Assembly (NCBI GenBank): GCA_039933315.1
Contig: JBDTOI010000192.1
Span: 1-7,589 of the forward strand
Direction: 5' to 3'
Length of the DNA: 7,589 bases
Source of the DNA: DASXRU01 sp039933315
GTDB lineage: Bacteria > Acidobacteriota > Blastocatellia > Pyrinomonadales > Pyrinomonadaceae
Shown here: positions 1 through 6,060 of the stretch, in pieces
Layout: each line of letters begins with the position of its first letter
Numbering within the stretch: the first letter of the stretch is position 1
Notes under the pieces: generated by a model
Told to the model about the DNA's origin: nothing
Seen by the model: the letters and a program-made list of their open reading frames with translations, nothing else
The model's database searches: none
Made by a program: the position numbers and the translations under genes

Positions 1-8
1 AACGGGAA

Positions 9-34
9 AGGGGCGGCCACAGAGTGCCGCCCCT
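9..34 (-). terminator. GC-rich hairpin downstream of the VWFA-like gene, possible terminator or repeat unit
   Basis: A perfect 9-bp stem (AGGGGCGGC at 9-17 pairing with GCCGCCCCT at 26-34) closes an 8-nt loop. It lies 27 nt past the stop codon of the minus-strand gene ending at 62, which is where a terminator is expected. On the minus strand the stem is followed only by TTT and then CCCG, so the U-tract is poor. The GTAGGGGCGGC-type stem also looks like a dispersed intergenic palindrome rather than a dedicated terminator. Both roles are possible. Confidence 0.4.
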
Positions 35-61
35 ACAAAGGAGGTTGCTATGAACGTCTGA

Positions 62-802
62 TTAAGAAACTCTACCGTACTGCTCGTTCAGCGATTGTCG
101 CAACCGATCGAAATAGGAGTCGAATGTCACGAAGCTGTAGCCCTGAAAGAAGGCCTCGCCGCCGGTCTCCCGGGACAGGCGATTCAAAGAACTCTGGCCA
201 TAACTCGCAGCCAGACCACTACGGCTGGTCAACCCGACCGAGGGCGCGTAGAACGAGTAAACTGCCACGTTGCGACGGTTCGCTTCGCGGATGGCCCGAT
301 CGATATCGATCGTGTGGCCGGCCGCACTCGAGTCAAACCCACCCGACACGTCCAGCCCGTCCGAAATCAACAGCAATGTGTTGGGGCCTTTCTGCGAGTC
401 AAACTGCTTCAACGCCTCAACCACTTCGACGTAGGGATTGTAAGCCGAGGCCGAAGTACTGCCAATCGGCACGCGCAACGCCCGGGCTGCTTTCTCAACA
501 TCGCCGGTGAACGGTTGTCGCACCTGCAGCGTGCCCGAAGTAATGTAACCAATCATGACAGTTGAGCCCGCGGGCAGCGAGCGAATAAAGTCACGCGTGA
601 CACCGAGCTCATTTCCTACGCGCGAAACCAGGTCGTCCTGCACCAGAATCGCAATGTTCATAGGCGTCTGGAGGCGGACTTTCCCGGACTCGGCTTTGTT
701 ATCCTTAGTTGTTACCTTCCCGGCATAAGTAGTCGTATTGAACGACGCGGCAGCGGCAAAAACAATCGCTGCCAAAACTGAAAACAACCTGCGGTAAAAC
801 AT
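62..802 (-). CDS. exported VWFA-like protein (acidobacterial VWFA-related type), degenerate MIDAS
   Basis: The protein has 246 residues from the ATG at 802. A GTG three codons upstream (811) also fits, but it sits inside the ribosome-binding stretch AAGGGGTGA, which is well spaced for ATG 802. The N-terminus is a signal peptide: basic MFYRR, a hydrophobic LFSVLAAIVFAAAA run, and a likely cleavage near TYA-G, so the protein should act in the periplasm or outside the cell. The rest follows a von Willebrand A fold: a first strand near residues 49-54 (NIAILV), a loop-helix with FIRSLP, the strand STVMIGYI, the strand NTLLLISDGLD near 141-151, then NVAVYSFYAP and a final LSRETGGEAFF segment. The family match is by these landmarks. 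The usual DxSxS metal site after the first strand reads QDDLV, so metal-dependent adhesion is doubtful. The chain stops right after LNEQYGRVS, where relatives I know continue with another strand. Function unknown. Confidence 0.75.
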   Translation of the reverse strand: MFYRRLFSVLAAIVFAAAASFNTTTYAGKVTTKDNKAESGKVRLQTPMNIAILVQDDLVSRVGNELGVTRDFIRSLPAGSTVMIGYITSGTLQVRQPFTGDVEKAARALRVPIGSTSASAYNPYVEVVEALKQFDSQKGPNTLLLISDGLDVSGGFDSSAAGHTIDIDRAIREANRRNVAVYSFYAPSVGLTSRSGLAASYGQSSLNRLSRETGGEAFFQGYSFVTFDSYFDRLRQSLNEQYGRVS

Positions 803-891
803 TTTCCTCACCCCTTTTTAGCTACTTTTAGTCAATCTTTTCGCGAGTATTGTGATGCCCATAAGGGATGGAACGTTGGCCGGAAGGCATC

Positions 892-1047
892 CGCAGATTA
901 CGCAGATTACACAGATTAGAAAGCAGGAGGCAGGAGGCAGACGGCAGGAAGCGGTCTTCTGTCTCCTGCCTGCCGTCTGCCTCCTGCCTCCTGCCGTTTG
1001 CCGTCTGCCTCCTGCTTCCTCATCTGTGTAATCTGCGTAATCTGTGG
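892..1047. repeat. long inverted repeat with 9-bp phased arms and a purine-rich inner stem
   Basis: The left arm is three tandem 9-mers: CGCAGATTA (892-900), CGCAGATTA (901-909) and CACAGATTA (910-918). The right arm is the reverse complement of the same units: ATCTGTG (1022-1028), TAATCTGCG (1029-1037) and TAATCTGTG (1038-1046). Inside the arms, 923-948 and 969-994 form a perfect 26-bp inverted repeat made of GCAGGAGG and CAGACGG modules around a 20-nt centre. A further copy of the module at about 995-1018 lengthens the right side. The outer arms recur at 6761-6908 around unrelated inner sequence, which marks this as a dispersed non-coding element. Confidence 0.85.
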
Positions 1048-1073
1048 ATTGTTTCTGGACATTTGCGGTAACT

Positions 1074-1102
1074 TGCTTTTGCCCAGCGCGCTCGGCTAAA
1101 TT
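1074..1102 (+). promoter_or_regulatory. weak candidate promoter for the EF-G2 gene
   Basis: TTGCTT (1074-1079) and TAAATT (1097-1102) are spaced by 17 nt, the spacing of a sigma70-type promoter. They match the consensus hexamers at three and four of six positions respectively. It lies about 110 nt before the start codon and just past the inverted repeat. The match is only moderate and was picked by eye. Confidence 0.2.
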
Positions 1103-1136
1103 ACCACCTCACTCGGAGAGAACATCCTGCCTCTTA

Positions 1137-1154
1137 TTCGGTGTCTATACCGAA
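1137..1154. promoter_or_regulatory. short inverted repeat in the EF-G2 leader
   Basis: TTCGGT (1137-1142) and ACCGAA (1149-1154) are perfect inverted half-sites with a 6-nt spacer, about 58 nt before the EF-G2 start. It could be an operator or a small leader hairpin, or it could be chance, since a 6-bp match of this kind is not rare. Confidence 0.2.
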
Positions 1155-1211
1155 AGCGGATGACTATCCTTCGCAGTCCAGGCATGTCTGAAAGGAACCC
1201 TGATAAACGTT

Positions 1212-3317
1212 ATGAAAGCTTATGCAACCGACGCAATTCGCAACCTTGCGGTCATTGGACATGGCGACGCAGGGAAGACCCAGCTGGTAAGTTCCCTTCT
1301 CTACGTCGCCGGCGCCACGCCCCGCTGGGGCAAGGTCGATGAAGGCACCACCGTCACCGACTATGACGAAGATTCAATCGCCCGCAAGATTACGCTGAAC
1401 ACAGCGTTGGCCCACCTCGATCACCGCGATACCAAAATCAACTTCATAGACACTCCCGGCTATGCCGCCTTTGTGGCCCATGCTCGTCCGGCGTTGCGCG
1501 TGGCCGACTGTGCCCTCGCGGTGGTCGATGGCGTCAAGGGAGTTGAGGTGCAGACTGAGAAAACCTGGGCCTATGCAAATGAATTCATACTCCCGCGCAT
1601 GATGGTCATCACCAAACTGGATAAAGAGCACGCTGACTTTGGCAAAGCCCTGGAAAGCGCCCAGCGCACCTTCAGCCGCGCCATCATTCCCTTCACGCTG
1701 CCCATTGGTAAAGAAAAAGATTTCCGCGGCATCGTGGATGTAGTCCACATGAAAGCTTATGAGTTTAATGAACAGGGCAAGGCCCGCGAAGTTCCCATTC
1801 CTACCGATGGCCGCGCACTGGTCGACAAAGCCCGCGAGCGGCTGGTGGAGCTGGTAGCCGAATCAGACGACGCGCTGCTGGAGAAATATTTCGAACAAGG
1901 TACGCTGGACGACGCGGACATAGTGCCGAACATCAGCAAGGCCATCGCGCAGAGCAAGCTGTGCCCGGTGTTTGCAGTTTCCAGCACGACGCTGGTGGGT
2001 CTTTCATCGCTGCTGGGGAGCCTCGTGGACTATGCTCCCAATCCTGCCACTCACGAAGCCGAACACGGTCGCGCATCGTCGGATGGCGACGGCGGCGAGC
2101 CGATCACGCGCAAGTACGATAGTGGCGAGCCCTTCTCGGCCTACGTCTTTCGCACTATCGCCGATCCGTTTGCCGGGCGCATAAACGTGATGAAGGTCAT
2201 CAGCGGCAAGGTCCAAACTGATGCCAATGTTCTCAATTCGCAACGTGGCGCTCACGAACGGCTGGGCGCGCTGCACGTCATCCAGGGCAAGCAACTGGAT
2301 AAGGTCCCTGAGGCCAAAGCCGGCGATATCGTCGCCTGCGTCAAGCTTAAAGAAACCCAGACCGGAGACACCCTGACCGACAAAGCGGCCCCGATTGTTT
2401 ATGAACGGGTTGAGTATCCTGAAGCCGCTATCGCCTTTGCCATCGAGCCAAAGTCGCGCCAGGACGAGGAGAAGATCAGCGTCGCGCTGCACAAGATCCT
2501 GGAGGAGGATCTGGCGTTGGACTTTCATCGCGACGCGCAAACCAAAGAGTTTCTGCTGGCCGGCTCAGGCCAGTTGCACGTCGAAACTGTGGTGGAGAAA
2601 CTGAAGAAGCGCTACGGCGTCGAAGTGATGCTGCACCCTCCCAAGGTCCCTTACAAAGAAACCATCACCCAACGGGCAGAGGTGCAGGGCAGGCATAAGA
2701 AACAGACCGGCGGCCGCGGGCAGTTCGGCGACTGCAAGGTGATCTTTGAACCGTTGCCGCGCGGCGGCGGCTTCGTGTTTGAAGATAAGATCTTCGGCGG
2801 CTCGGTGCCGCAGCAGTTTCGCCCGGCGATTGAGAAGGGGATCGTCGAAGCCGCGAAAACGGGCGCCATTGCCGGTTACCCGCTGGTGGATTTCAAAGTC
2901 TCTCTGGTAGACGGCTCGTATCACGACGTCGATTCGGACGAGCATTCCTTTCGCGCCGCCGGTCGCAAAGCTTTTCGCGCCGCGATCGAACGCGTGAAGC
3001 CTGTGTTGCTCGAGCCGATCATGGATGTGGAGGTGGTGGCGCCGCAGGAATACAGCGGCGACCTGATGGGCGATCTCAATTCGCGACGCGGCCGGGTGCA
3101 GGGCATGGACACGCGCGGCAACCAGCAGGTGATCAAGGCCCAGGTGCCGATGGCCGAGATGCTGAACTATCAGTCAACCCTGAACTCAATCACGGCGGCC
3201 CGGGGCTCGTACCACATGCAGTTTTCCCACTACGATCCGGTGCCCGGCCAGCTCTCGCAGAAAATCGTCAATCAAGCCCGGGCCGAAGGAAGAATTAGAG
3301 GCGAAGAGGAAGAGTAA
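1212..3317 (+). CDS. fusA: elongation factor G, EF-G2 subclass
   Basis: This is a full-length 701-residue translation GTPase of the EF-G family, which moves tRNA and mRNA through the ribosome or, for EF-G2 types, plays a less defined ribosomal role in the cytoplasm. The G domain shows the P-loop GHGDAGKT (16-23), switch region RKITLNTAL (58-66), DTPGY (80-84) and TKLD (134-137). Domain II begins near EPFSAYVFRT (306-315). Domain III carries the GSGQLHVE segment (451-458), domain IV has GGRGQFGD (500-507) and GSYHDVDSDE (568-577), and domain V has LEPIMDVEV and GDLNSRRGRVQGM (620-632). The GHGDAGKT P-loop and Tyr after DTPG, where canonical EF-G has AHIDAGKT and His, indicate EF-G2. Thr in place of Asn in the NKxD motif is odd. 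The start is the only in-frame ATG after the upstream stop at 1161. A weak AAAGGA lies about 15 nt before it. The gene stands alone, without ribosomal protein genes or tuf nearby. Confidence 0.95.
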   Translation: MKAYATDAIRNLAVIGHGDAGKTQLVSSLLYVAGATPRWGKVDEGTTVTDYDEDSIARKITLNTALAHLDHRDTKINFIDTPGYAAFVAHARPALRVADCALAVVDGVKGVEVQTEKTWAYANEFILPRMMVITKLDKEHADFGKALESAQRTFSRAIIPFTLPIGKEKDFRGIVDVVHMKAYEFNEQGKAREVPIPTDGRALVDKARERLVELVAESDDALLEKYFEQGTLDDADIVPNISKAIAQSKLCPVFAVSSTTLVGLSSLLGSLVDYAPNPATHEAEHGRASSDGDGGEPITRKYDSGEPFSAYVFRTIADPFAGRINVMKVISGKVQTDANVLNSQRGAHERLGALHVIQGKQLDKVPEAKAGDIVACVKLKETQTGDTLTDKAAPIVYERVEYPEAAIAFAIEPKSRQDEEKISVALHKILEEDLALDFHRDAQTKEFLLAGSGQLHVETVVEKLKKRYGVEVMLHPPKVPYKETITQRAEVQGRHKKQTGGRGQFGDCKVIFEPLPRGGGFVFEDKIFGGSVPQQFRPAIEKGIVEAAKTGAIAGYPLVDFKVSLVDGSYHDVDSDEHSFRAAGRKAFRAAIERVKPVLLEPIMDVEVVAPQEYSGDLMGDLNSRRGRVQGMDTRGNQQVIKAQVPMAEMLNYQSTLNSITAARGSYHMQFSHYDPVPGQLSQKIVNQARAEGRIRGEEEE

Positions 3318-3347
3318 TAAGAGGTTAGGTACGAAGGTGGACGGTCG

Positions 3348-3579
3348 AACCCCAAAGGGGTTATGTCCTCCAGCCCAGGGTTGCCGCCGCGGCTACCCTG
3401 GGAAGCGATGAAGGCAAGTATTTTCCAACCCCAACGGGGTTGTGCCGACGCTCGTTGGGTTGCAACGCTTATTGTGAATTGACACAACCCCGTTGGGGTT
3501 GAGATGGGGCATTTCAAACCTGTACCCAGGGTAGCCGAAGCGGCAACCCTGGGCTGGAGGACTTAACCCCGTTGGGGTT
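3348..3579. repeat. 232-bp nested palindromic element
   Basis: Six hairpin or palindrome units are arranged symmetrically. Three pairs mirror each other: AACCCC-AAA-GGGGTT (3348-3362) with AACCCC-GTT-GGGGTT (3565-3579); a CCCAGGGT-GCC stem-loop (3374-3402) with its counterpart (3525-3553); and CAACCCC-AAC-GGGGTTG (3426-3442) with CAACCCC-GTT-GGGGTTG (3485-3501). The outer 55 bp (3348-3402) are the reverse complement of 3525-3579 apart from about four bases. The inner 19 bp (3426-3444) are the exact reverse complement of 3483-3501. Both pairs share the same centre, 3463.5. The unmatched spacers, including the 38-nt core, differ between sides. No target-site duplication is evident. It behaves like a dispersed intergenic repeat and could fold as one large RNA hairpin or a DNA cruciform. 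Confidence 0.85.
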
Positions 3580-3593
3580 CTCTCTAAGAAGTG

Positions 3594-3639
3594 AAAAACA
3601 GAAGGCGCAAAGAGGTTGAGCTACTCTTTGCGCCTTCTG
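3594..3639 (-). terminator. intrinsic terminator for the sigma/anti-sigma/TonB_C operon
   Basis: A perfect 16-bp stem (3599-3614 pairing with 3624-3639) closes a 9-nt loop. On the minus strand it is followed at once by TTTTT (complement of 3598-3594), the classic intrinsic terminator layout. It lies about 108 nt past the stop of the TonB_C gene. On the plus strand the stem is followed by ACTTTCCTTTCTTC, which is U-rich but interrupted, so some termination of EF-G2 transcripts is possible. The GCGCAAAG stem sequence resembles the adjoining repeat fragment, so the terminator may derive from a repeat. Confidence 0.6.
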
Positions 3640-3649
3640 ACTTTCCTTT

Positions 3650-3670
3650 CTTCGCGTCTTTGCGTGAAAC
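3650..3670. repeat. fragment of a CGC/TTTGCGTGAAA-type dispersed repeat
   Basis: The sequence CTTCGCGTCTTTGCGTGAAA shares its CTTTGCG core with the terminator stem next to it (CTCTTTGCGCC at 3624-3634). From memory, repeats of this form occur in many bacterial intergenic regions and give spurious peptides of the FHAKTRRK type, as here on the minus strand. Only one unit is visible in this window, so calling it dispersed is from general knowledge. Confidence 0.4.
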
Positions 3671-3747
3671 CTCGACTTGGAGCGCGGACCCGTCACAATC
3701 AACGCGCCAACCTTTACAAGCGAAGATTCAGGGACTCAGGGAACTAG

Positions 3748-5097
3748 TTACTCGGGTGGAAAGTTGTAAACCACGACGCCCTGGACTTTCACCGGCTGGC
3801 CCGAAAGCCTCGTAGGTGAAAACTTAGCTTCGCGGGCAGCGGTAACCGCCGCGGCTTTAAGTAGCGGATGGCCCGACGTCGCCTCCGCGGAAACCACGTT
3901 GCCATCCTCGTCGATGGTGATTTGTACTGACACCGCACCTGATACTTTTGCGGCCCTGGCAATGGCCGGATATTCAGGCGCCGGCAGAATGATGGCTTTC
4001 CCGTTCAGCACGCCGCCATTAATGGGAGCGAGTGCTCTGCCGGAAGTAACGACGCCGGGGCCAACAGTCGTGGCCACTCCACCACCTCCGCCGCTGCCGA
4101 CTCCACCGCCAACGCTGGTCCCTATTCCACTGCCAGCACCACTGCCATAACCAACAGCCGTTGGCTTGACCGTGTAATCCCCGGGAATTTCAAACAACGA
4201 TCTGGGCTGTTCGCCACGGCTGATGTTCGTCAGACGGTACACAGTCTCACCAAAGCGCGGATCGCTGTGCTTAGTCATGATGACCGTTTGCAGCTCGGAC
4301 GAATACCAGCGCTCGTCAACAATCTCAATCGCGCGATCGTTTCCGATTTCGCCGGCCTGAATCGTTACGGTGTGGCGCGTGCCTTCCGCTTCGACTCCCT
4401 CGACCAATTGCTTGCCCAGCGATTCGGGTTTTCCCCGCTTCTGGCTGTCGGTGCGATACTGCATTACCAGTCCCGTATCTGCTGAGTGCGGCGGAGCTGT
4501 AACGGTAAATGTGCCCTCGGTCCTCATCTTCACGATGCCGTCCGGCGGCGGTCCTTGGGGCTGCACCGGAATTCTTGTTCCGCCTTGTGCGGGCGCCGGA
4601 GTCTTCCACTCAAAACGAAACGCCGGCATCTTGCGCGCCGTGTGCGTGCGACCGTCAAGCACATAGTGCACTCCCGCCACCGGATCACTGATGAAGATGG
4701 TCTGCGGAGCTTCGCCGCCGGTGGCATACGGTCCAATCGCTTTTAACGTTTGCTCGCGGCGTGTGCGCCCTTCGTTATCGCGATAGATAGATGCGCTAGA
4801 CTTGTTGACGATCCTGTTGCCGTCGATCAACATCTGCGTCATTTCCGTGACGGCCTGAGCTGAATAGGGCGCGCCTTTGACCAACTTGCCGTCAAAGCTC
4901 ATCTCAGAGGTGACATAAAAGAACGTGTCATCCATCTGTCGCATCGGCTGCGGTACGTCAGGCCCCATGGGAATCCTCTCACGCTGGAACGTGGTCGGCG
5001 CTTCGTCCGGTTTCTGTTGGGAAAAGATGGCGGCCGGACTAGCGGTGACAAAGGCGATTGCGAGCATGCTTCCCAGTAACTTTCGGTTTCGGATCAT
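3748..5097 (-). CDS. exported protein with C-terminal TonB domain
   Basis: The protein has 449 residues; ATG at 5097 has AAAGGA 8 nt upstream (5106-5111). Residues 5-26 form a signal peptide or signal anchor (RKLLGSMLAIAFVTASPAAIFS). Residues 55-310 form a soluble domain I do not recognise, rich in short beta-type segments such as TIFISDPVAGVHYVLDGRT and AIEIVDERWYSSELQTVIMT, ending LFEIPGDYTV. A very Gly-rich linker follows (about 317-350). The C-terminal 80 residues (about 370-446) match a TonB_C domain: PEYPAIARAAKVSGAVSVQI, DEDGNVVSAEATSGHPLLKAAAVTAAREAKFSP and VVYNF. The protein lacks the Pro-rich spacer of classical TonB, and no exbB or exbD is nearby, so it is more likely an envelope protein using the TonB fold than an iron-uptake energiser. 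It is the third gene of the sigma/anti-sigma cluster, 84 nt after the anti-sigma gene. Confidence 0.85.
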   Translation of the reverse strand: MIRNRKLLGSMLAIAFVTASPAAIFSQQKPDEAPTTFQRERIPMGPDVPQPMRQMDDTFFYVTSEMSFDGKLVKGAPYSAQAVTEMTQMLIDGNRIVNKSSASIYRDNEGRTRREQTLKAIGPYATGGEAPQTIFISDPVAGVHYVLDGRTHTARKMPAFRFEWKTPAPAQGGTRIPVQPQGPPPDGIVKMRTEGTFTVTAPPHSADTGLVMQYRTDSQKRGKPESLGKQLVEGVEAEGTRHTVTIQAGEIGNDRAIEIVDERWYSSELQTVIMTKHSDPRFGETVYRLTNISRGEQPRSLFEIPGDYTVKPTAVGYGSGAGSGIGTSVGGGVGSGGGGGVATTVGPGVVTSGRALAPINGGVLNGKAIILPAPEYPAIARAAKVSGAVSVQITIDEDGNVVSAEATSGHPLLKAAAVTAAREAKFSPTRLSGQPVKVQGVVVYNFPPE

Positions 5098-5119
5098 AGC
5101 TTTCGTCCTTTCGTTGTAC

Positions 5120-5135
5120 CGGGCCCCTGGGCCCG
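5120..5135. other. GC-only hairpin in the anti-sigma/TonB_C gap
   Basis: CGGGCCC (5120-5126) and GGGCCCG (5129-5135) are perfect inverted halves around CT. In the minus-strand transcript it falls between the anti-sigma stop and the TonB_C ribosome-binding site, with no U-tract, so it is not a normal terminator. It could slow ribosomes or polymerase, or protect the downstream mRNA after processing. Confidence 0.4.
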
Positions 5136-5138
5136 CTG

Positions 5139-5168
5139 TTTATAAGTAGTCCCGCTTTTTAAGTAGTC
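5139..5168 (-). promoter_or_regulatory. possible internal promoter or control region for the TonB_C gene
   Basis: The 8-mer AAGTAGTC occurs twice as a direct repeat (5144-5151 and 5161-5168), 17 bp apart start to start. On the minus strand the downstream copy runs into CTTATAAAC, giving a TATAAA -10-like hexamer (5139-5144), about 45 nt before the start codon. No good -35 hexamer sits at the right distance. A second promoter or an activator site is therefore possible but weakly supported. Confidence 0.25.
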
Positions 5169-5181
5169 AGGAACTTCCGGT

Positions 5182-6060
5182 TCATTTCACAAAACGAATT
5201 GCTCGCGCCAGGCCGTCGGGCCCCACCAGCACATCCGCCTTCACTCTCTCGTCCACGCGATCCATGTTCACGGGCAAACCAAAACTTGCCAGCGCCAAAC
5301 GCGGCAACTCTACTCGAACCAGTTGGCCGCCCTCCTGCAGATCCAAGGCGCTGACATATCCCACTGGCACAAAGTCGGTGGCCACTTCGGCCGGTTCCGC
5401 GTTCGCGGCCAGCGCGTTCGCTTGCTCTTTGATTGCCCGTTCTTCCCTCTTGTGTTTCGCCAGTTGCGCGGCCGCGGCGAAACGGCGTCCGAATCGCGAA
5501 GCCTTGTGATTCACGCGTTTCGGTTGAGTGTCGCGCTGATCCGGCGCTCCGTTTGCAGAGGGTGGAGCTGTTGGGTTAACGCCGACCGGCACCAGCAGCG
5601 ATTGCCTCGCCCCGGGGGAACCAGCAGCCGGCTCTAACACACTGTTTGACTTCCCCGCCGTCGACACGGGTGGCTCGCTATTGGGCCGCACCCGCCAGAC
5701 CATAAGCCCCAGCACCAACAGCAGGAGAGCAGCCACCGCGGTTATCCAGTAAAGCCGGGGCGGCTGGCTCGATTGGATCGCCAGGCTTCGAGTTTGGCTC
5801 CGATGGGCCGCCAGCAGTTGGGCCTCGAGGTGTGGCGGCGCCTGCAAAACCTGCATCTCCTCCGCCAGACTGTGCAGCGATTCGCTGAGCTCATTCTGTG
5901 CAGTTAATATTTGCGCGCACTGCTCGCACCCGGCGACATGGGCCAGAGCGCCGGCGCGCTCACTCGTGTCGATAACCATCAGGCCGCGCGGATTCCCTTC
6001 TTGCGGACCATCGTTGCGGGCCAGATCCTCTGCCACCATTTGAAATCTTTCACAGTTCAT
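5182..6060 (-). CDS. zinc-finger transmembrane anti-sigma factor
   Basis: This protein of 292 residues should bind and hold the sigma factor encoded just upstream at the inner membrane. The N-terminus carries a zinc-type anti-sigma signature: Cys3, then HVAGCEQC with His41, Cys45 and Cys48. One membrane helix follows at about 104-122 (YWITAVAALLLLVLGLMVW). A long Pro/Ala/Lys-rich periplasmic stretch (about 125-225) leads to a conserved-looking tail, VPVGYVSALDL to DVLVGPDGLARAIRFVK. The ATG at 6060 is chosen because it overlaps the sigma stop as ATGA and has GAGGTG 6 nt upstream. A GTG three codons earlier (6069) is in frame but lies within that ribosome-binding site. Overlap and order imply translational coupling, which keeps sigma and anti-sigma in balance. 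The inducing signal is not visible. Confidence 0.88.
   Translation of the reverse strand: MNCERFQMVAEDLARNDGPQEGNPRGLMVIDTSERAGALAHVAGCEQCAQILTAQNELSESLHSLAEEMQVLQAPPHLEAQLLAAHRSQTRSLAIQSSQPPRLYWITAVAALLLLVLGLMVWRVRPNSEPPVSTAGKSNSVLEPAAGSPGARQSLLVPVGVNPTAPPSANGAPDQRDTQPKRVNHKASRFGRRFAAAAQLAKHKREERAIKEQANALAANAEPAEVATDFVPVGYVSALDLQEGGQLVRVELPRLALASFGLPVNMDRVDERVKADVLVGPDGLARAIRFVK

Larger units (their letters stand above)
803..1211. other. gene-free region between divergent genes
   Basis: This stretch of about 410 bp separates the minus-strand VWFA-like gene from the plus-strand EF-G2 gene, so it should contain both promoters. About 155 bp in the middle is taken up by the inverted repeat at 892-1047. 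The remainder holds a weak sigma70-like candidate and a short inverted repeat upstream of the EF-G2 gene, listed separately. No RNA gene was recognised. An open frame across 868-1071 is low-complexity translation of the repeat. Confidence 0.7.
3318..3747. other. repeat-filled gap between convergent genes
   Basis: These 430 bp separate the stop of the EF-G2 gene (plus strand) from the stop of the TonB_C gene (minus strand). Three things occupy it: the nested palindrome at 3348-3579, the hairpin terminator at 3594-3639 and a repeat fragment at about 3650-3670. Beyond that I see only a short direct repeat, TCAGGGA at 3728-3734 and 3736-3742. No credible gene is present. Confidence 0.75.

Noticed and set aside
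95..565. Plus-strand open frame of 156 codons opposite the VWFA-like gene
   Set aside because: It is antisense to a gene with a signal peptide and a VWA-like pattern. The translation has no recognisable domain.
868..1071. 67-codon plus-strand open frame (MERWPEG...)
   Set aside because: It is low-complexity translation of the 892-1047 inverted repeat, with no ribosome-binding site and no protein-like composition.
2004..2945. Long antisense open frames inside the EF-G2 gene
   Set aside because: They are shadows of a GC-rich coding frame. The plus-strand product matches EF-G along its whole length.
3348..3579. CRISPR array
   Set aside because: The AACCCC/GGGGTT units recur, but in mirrored orientation with uneven spacing, and the spacers belong to larger stems. 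There is no direct-repeat/spacer pattern and no cas gene.
3318..3588. TAAGA motifs on both sides of the palindromic element as a target-site duplication
   Set aside because: They are five common bases, 5-30 bp away from the element ends and not abutting them, so a chance match is likely.
3272..3702. Minus-strand open frames of 81 and 62 codons between the convergent genes
   Set aside because: They read through the palindromic element and the repeat fragment. Peptides of the type NPGLEDITPLGF and FHAKTRRK are known artefacts of such repeats.
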